Source of the DNA: Myotis daubentonii
Lineage: Eukaryota > Chordata > Mammalia > Chiroptera > Vespertilionidae
DNA length: 64,000 nucleotides
NCBI RefSeq assembly: GCF_963259705.1
Contig: NC_081842.1
Location: 60,958,787 to 61,022,786 of the forward strand
Direction of reading: 5' to 3'
The notes beneath the pieces were generated by a model. That model did not search any database, had not been told where the DNA came from, and worked only from the letters and a program-made list of their open reading frames with translations. Position numbers and translations under genes: made by a program. Position 1 is the first letter of the stretch. The number at the start of each line of letters is the position of its first letter. Below, piece after piece: positions 12,599 through 24,685 of the stretch.

Positions 12599-12779
12599 GG
12601 AATAGAGCTTCCTCCTGGCTCTTTTTCCCTGAACAATTGTTCTTGGAACATAGCTCTATGTTGTGAGAAAACTCAAGACCCATGCAGAGCCCACATGTAG
12701 GTGTTCTGGCTGGAAGACCCAGATAAGGTCTCAGTAAGCAGCCAGTGTCAACTGCCAGACATAGGAGTGAGCAAGTTTT

Positions 12780-13215
12780 TAAATCAGAGTTGGGCAGATT
12801 TTGACCCATGGGCCAAATATGACCTATTGCCTGTTTTTAAAAAAATATATATTTTATTGATTTTTTACAGAGAGGAAGGGAGAGGAATAGAGAGTTAGAA
12901 ACATCGGTGAGAGAGAAACATCAATCAGCTGCCTCCTGCACATCCCCTATTGGGGTTGTGCCCGCAACCAAGGTACATGCCCTTGACTGCAGTCGAACCT
13001 GGGACCCTTGAGTCCGCAGGCCGACGCTCTATCCACTGAGCCAAACCAGTTAGGGCCTATTGCCTGTTTTTATAAATAAAGTTTTATTGGAATATGGCCA
13101 TGCCCATTTAGTTGTCTGTGACTTCTTTTGCCCTATAATGGTGAGTTTTAGTAGTTTCGACAGAAATCATGTGGTCTACAAAGGCAAAAATAATTTACTA
13201 AATGGTCTTTTACAG
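12780..13215 (-). mobile_element. Old hAT-Charlie-like element, split by a SINE
   Basis: The segments 'gggcagattttgacccatgg' and, after the SINE, 'ataaagttttattggaatat' followed by 'ggccatgcccattta' resemble a widespread old MER-type hAT element in reverse. It is interrupted at 12840-13056 by a Ves SINE. The exact subfamily is not resolved. Confidence 0.55.
12840..13056 (-). repeat. Ves SINE
   Basis: Full-length-looking minus copy: the head is at the right ('ccactgagccaaaccagtta' then 'gggc'), the B-box region reads 'agtcgaacctgggac', and the A/T tail is at the left. Flanked by an almost exact 16-17 bp duplication 'cctattgcctgttttta' (12823-12839 and 13056-13072). Confidence 0.92.
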
Positions 13216-13299
13216 AAAAAGTTTACTTTAACCCTCAGTCTTCAAGCCACCCCAGTTAAGTCTAGTGGAGCAGAAACAAACTGTTTCTGCCAAGCACTG

Positions 13300-13395
13300 C
13301 CCAAATCATAGATTTGTGAGCAAAATAAATGTTAATATTTTAAGCCACCAATTTGGGGGTGGTGTGTCATAGCAATAGATAATTGAAACAGTTTT
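13300..13395 (+). repeat. MaLR/MLT1-like LTR 3' remnant
   Basis: Has 'agcaaaataaatgttaatat', 'ttaagccaccaatttggggg' and 'tgtgtcatagcaatagataa', matching the 3' end of old MaLR LTRs (AATAAA signal plus 'ttaagccaccnantttg'). Confidence 0.6.
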
Positions 13396-14101
13396 ATAAA
13401 CATGCTGGATTCAAGAGGACCTGGCCACAGGTGATTTCACATCCAGATTCTATTGACCAGAGCTTGTCTTTGTATGTATCAACTCGTAACAGTTCATTAA
13501 CAGCAAGTATAATAGGCAATTACAATAAAGCATTTTTCTCTTCCCAATTCTAATAAGAATTAGATGAGAGGCTTTCTTTAATTCAGATTTCAACAACATC
13601 ACAATACTAATGTTATCTTCAAAAAATAATTTCTGCATTATTTTCTAGTAACATTTCATTACTATTGGACTTCAAGAATTGTTTACTGGCATTGTTATGG
13701 TTAAGTGTGTTGTCTTATTATCCTGTACTATCAAACCAAGCTTTGATGTTAATTAGTGATATTTTCTGTAACTTACTTATGCAAAGAGTTATTCTCTACA
13801 TTAAAATGAGTCATGTCAAAAAGCAGGCAAAAATTAAATACAGAACCAGAACCCAAACTCTTTCGATTATTAAACAACTTTAGGGATTTGTTTTAGGAAA
13901 ATATCATCTCTCACATTACATTTAACTATATAGGATTATGTGGCTTTTTAGGTTTAGGTCGAGCATTTATTTTTCTAATTGTCTAAGCTGTAAATAGATC
14001 TGTAACATAGTTCTATACCTATTTTTACACATATGTGTGTGTGCAACATCAGAATAGACAGTAGATAGAGTAAATCTGCACTATATAATTTTTTTCCTTT
14101 A

Positions 14102-14400
14102 AAAGACCCAAAAGGACAAATATTGCATGATTCCCCTTATATGAAGTACCTAGAATAGTCAAATACATAGAGACAGAAAGTAGAATAGTGCTGGCAGAGG
14201 TTGGAGGGAAAGGGGAAGGGTGAGTTATTAATGGGTACAGACTTTCAATGTGAGATGAAGAAAAAGTTCTGGACATGGATGATGGTGATGATTGCACCAT
14301 AGTATGAATGCACTTAGTGCCACTGAATTTTATATGTGAAAATGGTTAATATGGTAGATTTTATTATTTATATTTTACCAAATAAAAAAAAGAGAGAGAG
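14102..14400 (+). repeat. 5'-truncated L1 3' end (old L1M type)
   Basis: 'attgcatgattccccttata', 'agagacagaaagtagaatag', 'ggacatggatgatggtgatg' and 'taccaaataaaaaaaagag' are the familiar order of an old L1 3' terminus, ending in an A-rich tail. Confidence 0.8.
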
Positions 14401-14884
14401 AACTGTACCTTACCCAAATAGGAGAACTCACAGCCCACGCATCAGGCCTAGATGCTTAACCTAGACTTTTGAGGTTTTTAACACTCAGAAGGTAAAAAGA
14501 GCCCCTTTGGAAAGGGCCACCAAAGAAGCAGAGCCCAGGGAAGGAGTGTCTCTCACTCAGACTTGGAGCAGCAACCAGCCTGAGCCACCACCCCTAGACT
14601 TTTGGTGAGGGGTCCCTTCCAGGCCTGAGCATGGAAGGAGGAAAGGATTCCAAAGAGGAGCCTGGGCCTTCTGAAAGGAGAAGGCCCCCAGCCCGGGAGA
14701 CTCGGGAGCCCTGTCCTGGACATACCCTCTCTGTGGTTTTGTTCCCACCAGATGAGAACTCCTCTGTCCAGAAAAGGCGGATCTCTGAGCAACGCAGGAG
14801 ACTGAGATACCCTCCCAACAGGAAGTGGGGGGGCACAGCGGAGGGAATGGGGTAATTAGAAGGGAGATTTGAGGGTAGTCATTG

Positions 14885-15355
14885 AAAGGTAATGACTGAG
14901 CACCTACTAGGAGCCAGACTCAGTGCTTTCCATTCGTTATCTCTTTTAAATCTTCACAATAACACTAACTGGTTTTTTGTTGTTGTTGTTGTTGTTAATC
15001 CTCACCTGAGGATATTTTTTCCTTTGATTCCCAGAGACAGTGGGAGGGAGGGAGTCGGGGAGAAAGGAAGGCAGGAGGGGAGGAAAGGAGAGAGAGAGAA
15101 AAAAAAAACAACCCACCAAACATCTATGTGAGAGAGACAAAGCATTGGTTGCCTCCCGCCGTCACCCTGACCAAGAATCAAACCTATGAACCTTTGGTGC
15201 ATGTGCCTACGCTCTAACCATTGAACACACTGGCCAGGGCAACACTAACTGTTTTTTATCTCCATTTTCTAAAGGAAGAAACTGAGTCCAGCAAGATACC
15301 ATAACTTACTAACTTTTGCAGAGCTCATAAGAAGCCAGGATGAGAACTGGGTCTG
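14885..15355 (-). repeat. MIR relic split by a Ves SINE
   Basis: Left half 14885-14971 ('gagcacctactaggagccag') and right half 15241-15355 ('ttttctaaaggaagaaactg') are contiguous MIR sequence on the minus strand once the SINE is removed. Confidence 0.75.
14972..15240 (-). repeat. Ves SINE inside a MIR
   Basis: Minus orientation with a (TTG)n tract as the complement of its (CAA)n tail, then 'taatcctcacctgagga', a purine-rich middle, and the head '...cactggccagggc' at the right. Flanked by an exact 11-bp duplication 'aacactaactg' (14961-14971 and 15241-15251). Confidence 0.92.
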
Positions 15356-17350
15356 TCTACTGCCAAACCCTTGATCCCGGCCCCTCCACCTCCCTGTCGT
15401 ACTGACTCTTACCTGGTTTCAGTCCTCACCAGCTCTGGAATGGCTCGGCCTCCTCATCCAAAAATACCTTTTTTCACAGTCTCAAAAGAGTCCTTCGGTT
15501 CTCTCTGAGAAATGTAAAAATTTGGCATATAGTAAGAGACCCTGGAGAAGCGGAGTACAGCAGGAAAACAGTAAAACAAACCACCCCTCCTTCCCCCTGT
15601 GGGCACCAGAAGGCCATGCCAGGGCCCCTCGTGGTGCCCAGGAGCCACCCCACATCATTCAGGAGGGACTGGCGTGGGATTTCTTTCTTCAGAGTGTTTT
15701 GTTTAGCTCGCTGGTGCACCTAGGAAGAAAGCCTCTGTAAGAAAGCCAGGCATGTTAAACATTCTTCATAGCCAAACAGCACCACAGCCGTGTCTAGCCA
15801 CGTGTCTGAAAATAGCTCTAAAAATAATATCCTGAGCAGCTCCTATTTGCCCCTTCCCAGGAGAAGGTAAACAAGTAAAATCAAAGGCAGCTGCTGCTCC
15901 CGCAGCCTCTTCCTGTATTTGTTTCTCTTCAGGGACAACCCACTCCCCACTCCACCCCTGCTCTTCCTGCTCCCCACGGCTCCTCCATCATTTGCTCTCT
16001 TCTATCAAATTAGACACAGGGGCAGCACCAGTCACTAATATTTTTTGAGTAATTATTTACACTTTAGTATGGATTAACTTTTTGTGTAATACTGCCCATT
16101 TGACATTTTCATAGTTGGATCAGTATTCTCCAGTAACCAAACTAAGGGGCTAGGAACTGGAAGAAGACAGCGGAGGTTATACTAAATGACTTGTCAAGGC
16201 CACGGCGACTCCATACCTGAAGAGACTGTAGATGACTAAAATGGAGCTCACACTTGTGGGTTTGGGCCATTAGATGGCAATTATGCCCCTTTCAATGTGG
16301 CACCTGACCCTGACAGCAGGCCTGTCCCTGGAACAGTGCGGTCTGACTTTGATGTTTTCTGGTGCAAAGATCTTTGAGAAGCTCATAAATACCCCCTTTC
16401 ATTGTAGCAATCAACTCTTTCTTATCACTCAGAGAAATAATAAAAATGAGAAGAGAAAACCCTCATAGCTCAGTGGGAGCTCCATCTGACCAAATATGTA
16501 TCTTATTTTAAGCAAGAGCCTTTGCTCCCCTTTCAATCACCTTCCCTACTCAGAAAACCGTGGTCCTGGGCACTCCTCTTTGAAGCTGCTCTCTCTCCCC
16601 AGCCTTTCCCTCAAGGAAGCCTGTCAGGACACTGGTTTAGATTCCTCTCATGCCTTCAACTCCACCTAGGAAAGTCCTAGCTCCCATGCCTCTGTCCTGT
16701 GAAGCTTTTTCTAAGTCCTTTCCCAAACCTTACCCCCAGCATGTTCAAAACAGATATTGTCAGCAGACTACTAAAAAGTTAATACATTGTTATTTGCTCA
16801 CGTGTGGCTTCCTCACTAGACAAGGAGTGTCTAGAGAACAGGAATAAGGTTTTCTTTGTTTATTTCTGATTCCCACAGTGCCCAGCCCAGTGAGCTGCCA
16901 ATGACCACCTGGACAGCAGGTAGAAATAGAAAAGAACCCTGTTACCTTTTCTGAAAATCCCAGCTATCCAGCACTAACCATTATCCAGTCACTGAACAAT
17001 TTCCCATCATCTCTTCTGCCCTGTCCTAGGGATTAAAGACCTGAATCATAGTGGGTGGGTGAGAAATGAGGTGTGTTTAGGTGAGTATTTGAGGGGGTGG
17101 TAAATGTGGAGTGGGGTGGAAATACTGACATATGCCTGGGTTCCTCTAGAATACTATCCAGTTCCATTATCTCTGCTTGCTCACAACGAAATATCTGGGA
17201 GAAGATTACAAAGGCCAAGTGGATTAAGGCCATTCCCATTTGTCTTCAAGGTGACTTCCTTTGCAGCTGTAAGAAAATCATGTCCATAGAAGGACATAAT
17301 TTGGAACTATGTCCTGGAATGTTTTCCATCTGCTCTGCTTCCTTCAGAGT
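15356..17350. other. No gene seen; possible regulatory patch at 15795-15900
   Basis: Largely repeat-free sequence. A short block holds CACGTG (15799), CTAAAAATAA (15818), GTAAACA (15867), ATCAAAG (15880) and CAGCTG (15888), which are E-box, MEF2, forkhead and TCF/LEF-type words. No exon or known repeat was recognised. Confidence 0.35.
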
Positions 17351-17351
17351 C

Positions 17352-17512
17352 TTGCCATTCAAACTGTGGCGCTCAGACCAGCTATATTAGCCTCACCTGG
17401 GAACTTGCTAGAAATGCAGAACCTCCATCCCACCCAGATCTGCTGAATCAGAATCTACATTTTTACAAAATCTCCAGGTGATTCACATGCACATTAAAGT
17501 GTGAGAAGACTC
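17352..17512 (-). mobile_element. MER5A-type hAT-Charlie relic
   Basis: 'cacctgggaacttgctagaa', 'ctgctgaatcagaatctaca', 'aaatctccaggtgattcaca' and 'attaaagtgtgagaa' follow the MER5A order in reverse complement. Confidence 0.8.
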
Positions 17513-18140
17513 ATCTACAGCATCCCTTGAGGCCATAGCATTTCATAGTGTATGCGGTGTCTCTGTAAACTCTGGGGTGCTCTGTCTAGTCCCAACAAGT
17601 CAGGGTCATAGTGAGATTAATCAAATCCTGAATGCTTTAGGTGTTTAGCAGAAAGCCATTTATTTGACAATGTTAGTGCGTTCAACAGCCCTGACACTTC
17701 TAGATACTGGGAGTTGGCCATAAAGCCCCAACTGGTGGAAACCTGGACTCCAGACTGAAGTCTCTATCAGGCCCTCAAAAGATCCCTCAGCATTAACCAG
17801 GCCATGATACCTGCAGTCATCTGAGGTAGTGTATAAACCAGGTAAAGACAAAATGAAGAGTTTCTCATAGGCTCTGAAGAACCACTGCAGTCAAGGTGAG
17901 GTTTTCTTAGCAACTGCATCAGACAAGTCTGAAAATTAGCAAGCCACTTGTGGGTGGGAGTGAGGGAGTCATGTGACCTGTGGAGGGCTACAGCCTGAGC
18001 TTACTTGAATGATATTCATGAAGTCTGAAGAGACCACTGACTAAACCATGGTAAATCCCAGAAATTCTCCAAGCAGTAGGCCCAGCAAGGATGGCCTGGG
18101 CCTGACCTCAACCACACTCTGCTTTCAGAAATTGCAGCAG
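17513..18140. other. No gene seen
   Basis: Unassigned intergenic sequence without recognisable coding or repeat signature. Confidence 0.4.
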
Positions 18141-18148
18141 GACACTGT

Positions 18149-18188
18149 GTGTGTGTATATATATATAGACTATATATATATATATATG
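18149..18188. repeat. (TG)n/(TA)n microsatellite
   Basis: A short GT run passes into alternating TA broken by 'gac'. Likely polymorphic and easily melted. Confidence 0.85.
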
Positions 18189-19648
18189 TATGGTTTCACA
18201 GTAACAGTTTAAGAATGTTTTTATATTTATTAATTTTGTGGTAATAGTTCAATAATAACTATATATATTTGTTATTAAACTGTTCCCACAAAAGTTGCCA
18301 ATAATTCCTTCACCTAAGTACAACTATTTTTATCTATCATTCTTATGTGCCTTAAAATGACAAATAAACACATCTGAATATAACTCATGTTGTTGTCTCT
18401 GGCCACACCTGTCTGAAATAAAATAAAGTCACAGTAATGGTAAAAATGGCATTTCTCTGGCTCTGCTGTCACCTTCAATTTTGGGAAATCTAACCACTCT
18501 CAAATTCCACCCAGCTATTTCTGGGAGTCCCTAAACAGTGGTGGGCTGGGGGTGGTCTCTTGTGTTTAACCAAACAAGGATTGTCCAGTACAAAGTCATC
18601 TCTACCAACCCTCCACCCCTCCCTGTTCTGGAAGGTTTGTTATTATCGCCTGCATGTTGCTACACCCAAACTGTAACTCCTTCCCCAACATCCCCACCCT
18701 ATAGGTACCTGCTGAAGCTTACTAGGTCCATTATAGATACAGAGTCATCTCCAAGTTCCTCCCTTCCCTTTATCACTGTAGGAGGGCTCTCAATGTCTTC
18801 CAAGCCTCTGGTTCTTCAACATGAGCCCTGTGTCCTGGGCTGATGAACAGACTGAGTTAATGATGAGGTGCTGCACTTGGAATCAGACAGTGGGGCACAC
18901 TCCCAGGCAGACCCACAATGATGGGTAATCGCCGGTGCTATCTGTAGAGGTTGCACCCCATCCAGAAAGCCCCTCAGGACTCAGGTGATGGATAGTAGTG
19001 TTAATGAGGGAGAATCTTAAGATTACTTTAATTAATTAGCTTAAAATTTACAATATCCAGCTTTAATGATTAGGGGTGACAAATTGTGACATGCTTCACA
19101 CACTGACATCATTGATAAGAACCAGAAAGCGGGATGGCTTTTGCTATAGGAATTCAAAAGATTGACTCAGCTGGGCTGAGAGAGAAGACTTCCTACAGAA
19201 CATGAGACCTGAGCCCAGATTTTAGAGAAAAGTAAAATGGATATGGGTAGGAAGAGCTGGTGAACCCTTTTTAGGTAGAGAAGATGGTATGAACGCGGGC
19301 ACAGAGGCAGACAAGCACAAGATTGTTCAGTGACCCACTGGCCTTACCTACGGGTTCATGTAGCAACAGTGCGAGATGCGGCTGCAGATTTGGGGCTGCC
19401 ACACTGAAGAGCAGTCTTAATACCAGCTCAGGAGGCTGTATTTTTCCTAAAGTCACAGAGAGGTATAGGAAGATTTTGTGCATGTGAATGACATAATAAA
19501 ATTGGCATTTTAGAGAAAATTGTTCTGGTGCTTGTACTCAGGAAATATAAGAAAGAAAATGTGAAAGATAAACACAAGTACATTTAATTATACCAGGTCT
19601 TTGGATTTTTTTTGAATCTTACTCTAAATTGCTTGTGCAAGTATAGTT
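18189..19648. other. No gene seen
   Basis: Intergenic. The 19140-19330 stretch ('gaacatgagacctgagccca', 'gcgggcacagaggcagacaa') resembles a very old L2-like element. The rest is unassigned. Confidence 0.4.
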
Positions 19649-19654
19649 GTTTCT

Positions 19655-20443
19655 TGCCGGGGTCCAACCCCAGCAGGTCCAGGGGTCCCCAAAGGCGTGG
19701 ACGAAGTCGGCGAAGAAGGAATGACACGGAGACAGCGTTCAGTTGATCAGCAGCCTAGCCAGGATCTCCAGCCAAGTTCTGGTCTCGATTTCCAGAGAGG
19801 TTCTGCTTCGGATCTCCAGCGAGGTTCTGTAGCCATGTTCCCTTGCTAGGTTCTCCAGCCAGGTTCTGTCCAGGCTCTCCAGTCAGGTTCAGTGTCCAGG
19901 TTCCAGTCACGTTCTCCTGCCAATCTCTGTAGTCAGGTTCAGTCCAGGATCCCTTGCCATGTTCTCCCGCTAGGCTCTGTCTCTAGGCTCTGAGGCCAGT
20001 CCCTCTCCAGGATCCTCCGGCATGCTCTCGCCAGCGAAGTTCTTCTGTCTCTAGGCTCCGTGTAGGTTCTGTCTTCTTGATTCTGTTCTAAGTTCTGAGT
20101 GTTTCTGTCTTGTTACAACTGTATTTATACCAGTTGATTCAATCCTATCAATCTCTATTACAAAGGTTAGGGCGTTTCTTATCTCCATTCCAGGGAGAAA
20201 AGATTATGTAGTTTAAGCATGATTGTTCATAGTTAAAGTGATTAATTACCCGCCTGGCACTTAGTTGAGGGGTTTTATTCCCTCCCTAACTTCAGGGGAA
20301 AATCCCTACCTGGGGATTCAACCTTTCTCGGAGAGGTGACTTTGGTTAAAACACAGCGCCAAGAAGGTGAGCAAACATATTAAGAACCGTATGCCATATA
20401 TGCCAGGTCCCTTGAAACAGCAAGGATGGACCGGCTCCCGGCA
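19655..20443 (-). mobile_element. Solo LTR of an ERV (ERV2/betaretrovirus-like by TSD)
   Basis: A 789-bp element with matching ends 'tgccggg' and 'cccggca' (TG...CA), flanked by an exact 6-bp target duplication GTTTCT (19649-19654 and 20444-20449). On the minus strand 'ggtataaatacag' (around 20120-20135) is a good TATA box, placing U3 to the right and R/U5 to the left. The R/U5 part is built of short degenerate repeats around 'ggttctccagccagg'. No internal retroviral genes adjoin, so it is a solo LTR made by LTR-LTR recombination. Confidence 0.85.
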
Positions 20444-20449
20444 GTTTCT

Positions 20450-21940
20450 AATTCTAGTAAAATGTATCATTAAGTACATATTATTCTTGACATTTTAAAA
20501 AATTCTATTTTTGATGGCAAAGAAATTTCACTGAGTGGAGAAGCACTCTTTGTTACTCTACTAACCATGTTTGTAAGAAGCTGCTTAAAACATCAAACTA
20601 GGTCAAATTTACTACAATATTAGACTATATCTAATTTATCTGTTGCTCCATTAGAAGAAATAGCTTTCAGTGACAATAAATTCATCAGAGATATAGAAAA
20701 AATGGCAGGTATTCTGAATCAAACTTTTGGTTAGAAAACCAGAAAATATGAGGTGTGTGTTTCTAATGTGTACATACATTTAGATAACTTCCTAAAAATT
20801 GTTTTTTCCTCAGATTTGTCTAATATCTGCACATCCATTTTTCCTATTTAAAATATGGTGATCTTCCTTAAAAAATCGTTACATTCATGTTAAGCTTTTT
20901 GTTTGGTTTGTTTTGATTTGGTTTGGAATTGGTCAGAGTTTTGTTTTGCCTTATTACTTTAAAAATAAACACCTAGCCAGGATCTCTAGCCAAGTTCTGT
21001 GTGAAGCTCACAATTTTAAATAGAGCCTCAGGAAAGACCTCCTGCAGAAGGTGACATTTGAGTGGCATGAAGGAGCAAGGGGAACAAGCCATTTGGGAAA
21101 AGAGCTTTCCAGGCAGAGGGAACAGATAATCAATGGCCCTGAGGAAGGAACATGCCTCGGTTGTTCAAAGAACAGCAGAGGCCAGTGTGACTGGAACAGA
21201 ATGAGCATTGCTTTTACAAACTGAAAAATATAAATATACGAGTACACACATGCAATAAATACTTAGACTCCATGGGTAAGTGGATAATGGCTATGACTAA
21301 ATAGTCTACATAGGAAGAAATATAACCTAAAATCAACATTTAGAACATTGATGTAGCATCTCTAATGCAAGCAAATATTCGTGTCAGGCATTCTTCCCAG
21401 CATGTTCCCTTGTCACAAGCCTGCCGTCCAGTATTGGAAGTGCCTGTATCCCTGACTCATCTGTGAGCTTGGTAGTGTAGGAACTCTTTCTGTGTCTGTT
21501 GTTTACTGTTCTCTCTCTGGCGCCTAACACTGTTCCCGGCACTCATGGGCACTCATAATGGCCTGTCGTGCTGAGTACTGAGGCTCAAAGAAAGGAAGTA
21601 AGTTACTGAAAGTCATATTTCAAGAAGAATTTGAACCCAGGCAGTCTGGTGCCAGAGTCCTTGACTTAAACCATTATAATGCTTTTTAGTAAATATGCTC
21701 AATAAATCCATGAGGTATGAGATAAAGCTTCATATTTACTGGGGTAATTAAAATGAAAGGAATAAAACTCCTTGCTGGAGAGGCTAAGATGCATTCCTCA
21801 GAACACGTGACTTACAATCTCCCTGTAGAGCGGTCAGTCTATACAGGCAAAAGTATTAAATCTGTTCATCTCTCTGATGTACAACTTCTTTTATTAATGC
21901 GTAAGGAAATAATTTAAAACAAAACAAACAAACAAAAAAA
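20450..21940. other. No gene; ancient repeat scraps
   Basis: 20972-20999 matches 28 bases of the nearby solo LTR (19753-19780) with one difference. 21020-21210 ('aagagctttccaggcagagg', 'ccctgaggaaggaacatgcc', 'agaggccagtgtgactggaa') is an old L2-like repeat. 21530-21670 looks MIR-like on the minus strand ('tttgaacccaggcagtctgg'). Confidence 0.5.
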
Positions 21941-21944
21941 CATT

Positions 21945-22290
21945 GTTTAAAAGTGGTATTTATATCTGCACCATTTATAATAGGGAAAAGCCGGGCACAG
22001 CCCAAATGCCCTAGTGGGTTTTGCAAAATATGAAGTAGTAAAATGTTTGCATATAACTACTAAAATGGTAACTTTGTGATCTATATTTGTGTATCTAGAT
22101 GTGCATGTGAAATAAAGTCAAGTGGGAAAACAACCAAATTAGTATGTACACAGGCATTAAAGCTATATCTATTTTTGCAATGATAAGTAAAGATCAATGA
22201 TGGTTGTATAATACAATAACAATGATAGTTGTGTAATACAATCAACTCTTTGTGCTTTTTTCATTAAAAATGCTAAAAAATGTGTAATAA
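21945..22290 (+). repeat. Old L1 3' fragment
   Basis: 'tgcaccatttataataggga', 'gcccaaatgccctagtgggt' and the following AT-rich stretch read like the end of L1 ORF2/3' UTR of an old L1M copy. Boundaries are soft. Confidence 0.5.
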
Positions 22291-22779
22291 TAGGGACAGT
22301 GAGATATACCATCCCTTAATAAAGTTGAATTCATAAGGCAAGTAAAAGGCCATTTCCTCTAAGAACTAACTCTGAAGTTTTGGTAGCTGCCAGTATGTGT
22401 ACATCCAAGCTTGAGGTTGGGATGGTAGAGCAGTTTGTTCAGCCTTGCTCCTGGGTGTAGAGAACTCAATTCAGCCTTTCTCTATCATAGTCTCGAGGAA
22501 AGTCACTCAAGCATCTGTATTTTGAAGAAAGACAACTCTAAGAAAATTATGTTAAACAGTAATGTTTGAGAATAATTGCAATTATACTTGGACAAATTTA
22601 TGTGTATAATATATTCTTAGAACTATTCAGTGTGCCTGTTTTTCCATAGCTCTTTTAATGAAGGATTTAAGCCTTTTAGTTTAGCTGATTTGATAGATAT
22701 GAAGTGTTATTTCCTAGCTGATACAGTTATTGAGCATATTCATTAAAAGACACCATTAAGGGGCATACTTTACAAAAGA

Positions 22780-23090
22780 GCAGTAAGAACATGCTAGCAA
22801 AAGATTAGAAACAAACTAAATATCCATAATTTTCAGACTGGTCAAGTAAATAATTGCACTTCCACAGCATGGAAAACTATGCTGTTGTTAAAAAAAAAAA
22901 AACTTTATGTACAAATAGGAGATGTCAAAAAGATATATTGTTAAAAAAAAATCTTAAGTATAGAACAGTGTGTCCATTATGTTACATTTGTGACCCCACC
23001 CCCACCTTGTATATTCATAGACTACCTCTAGATGGTAACACCAGAAACTGGTAACAGTAGTTGTTCTGCACTTGATTTATTAAAATTACA
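22780..23090 (+). repeat. Old L1 3' fragment
   Basis: 'agaaacaaactaaatatcca', 'atggaaaactatgctgttgt' and 'acaaataggagatgtcaaaa' are typical of old L1 3' regions in sense orientation, with A-rich interruptions. Confidence 0.5.
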
Positions 23091-23799
23091 GTGATTAGTC
23101 AAAAGGGTAGATTGACTTTTCATTATACACCTTTGCATGTATTAATTCTTAAATAATAAAATACGAGCAATCAGGTACAAATGGAAGTCCCACCCCACCT
23201 CAGTTTCTCACCCATTGTTAATTATTGTTAAATTATCTGGAAGGTCAACCCAGATCTAAGTTTGACACTCACCGCAGACCTTTTGCAGGCTTCATTTACT
23301 TTACCACTTTGTTTTCCAGGCCTGTTATGTTGGCCTTTCTTCCAGTGTTCAGTTCTTAATTAGCTGTTTGTCCTAGTTTCTCTCTGGGAATGTGCCTGTC
23401 GCTGTATTGGAAGCATTCTCACGTCAGCTACCTGGGGCTTCCTGGTGGTGTAATCAGGAAGAGAGGAGGCCTTTGTTCTCTTTCCAGGGACCTAAGGAGC
23501 TCAGAGAGACATCCCCCAAAGCAAATAAACAGACCCGCCCAGAGGTCAGTACCCTCAGAATAGTCAGGACCTTATTTTCTTATGGTCTCATCCAATCAGG
23601 GATTTCTTTTAACTACCAGAATTTCTTCTAGCAGGCCTCGCAAATTCTAACAGGTACAAACACTTCTGTGCAATGGAATTTCTAAATTGAGCAGTGACGT
23701 GCTGAGGATTTGCAATGAAGGGCTGCTAAAGATTCCCTGAACATTTCAGGAGGGCATCTTAAACACAATTTGAACATAAAATATTTCTGTAAAAATATA

Positions 23800-24015
23800 G
23801 TGGTATATCCAAACCCACAGAATGTACAGCTTTGGGTGATAATGATGTGTCAATGTAGGTTCATCAATTGTAACAAACATACTACTCTGTTGGAGGGTGT
23901 TGAGAATGGGGAAGCTATGCGTGTATAGGGGTAAGGGAGTATATGGGACATCTCAATACCTTCCTTGTCAATTTTTTCTGTGAACCTAAAACTGCTCTTT
24001 AAAAAGGGGGTCTTT
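23800..24015 (+). repeat. Old L1M 3' end
   Basis: 'gggtgataatgatgtgtcaa', 'taggttcatcaattgtaaca', 'tatgggacatctcaatacct' and 'gtgaacctaaaactgctctt' reproduce a well-known L1M 3' terminus, closing with an A-rich tail. Confidence 0.85.
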
Positions 24016-24301
24016 TTTAAAAAGATGGAATCCAGTTAATAAGCTGAGGAGCAAAACTACAGAAATTTTGGTTTTTAATGAACTATAGAACTTAAAACTG
24101 TCCATGCCCCTGTACCCCTTGGAAATTCTTCACATACTTCCAGGGAGAGCCCTTGTGTGTGGAAAGGGTTCTGGCCTGGAAGTCAGAAGACCTGGGTTTG
24201 CTTTGAGTTTTGTTTCTGTCACATTAGCTCTGGGACCTTATACCAAAGGGAGGGAATCAACACTTTTCTGAGTTTCTATCACGTGCTAGGCACGGACTAG
24301 T

Positions 24302-24514
24302 CAGCCGTGGGCAAACTACGGCCCGCGGGCTGGATCCAGCCCGTTTGAAATGAATAAAACTATTGAAAAAAAGACCGTTCCCTTTTATGTAATGATGTTT
24401 ACTTTGAATTTATATTAGTTCACACAAACACTCCATCCATGCTTTTGTTCCGGCCCTCCATTCCAGTTTAAGAACCCATTGTGGCCCTCGAGTCAAAAAG
24501 TTTGCCCACCCCTG
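24302..24514. mobile_element. Non-autonomous hAT element, uninterrupted copy
   Basis: 213 bp with terminal inverted repeats 'cagccgtgggcaaact' and 'agtttgcccacccctg' (one side with small mismatches). It is a sister of the copy at 33137-34566, which is split by a Helitron. Here 'gtaatgatgttt' at about 24390-24402 is intact, so this copy shows the uninterrupted site. No clean 8-bp duplication was found in its flanks. Confidence 0.85.
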
Positions 24515-24534
24515 GTAGATGCTTCACATATTAT

Positions 24535-24685
24535 TCAATTAATACATACAGCAACTACGTGAGGCAGGTGTGATGATCTTTAGCCCCATTCTCCAATAGG
24601 AAAACTGAGGCACAGGAGGTGAAGATCCCTAGCCTAATGTCATGCAATAAGGTAATAATGAATCTGGGATTCAAACGCAGCTCTG
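24535..24685 (-). repeat. MIR relic
   Basis: 'aaaactgaggcacaggaggt' and 'tgggattcaaacgcagctct' match the reverse complement of MIR. Confidence 0.8.

Noticed and set aside
24302..24514. Search for an 8-bp duplication around the intact hAT
   Set aside because: Flanks 'ggactagt' and 'gtagatgc' do not match convincingly, so no TSD is claimed for this copy.
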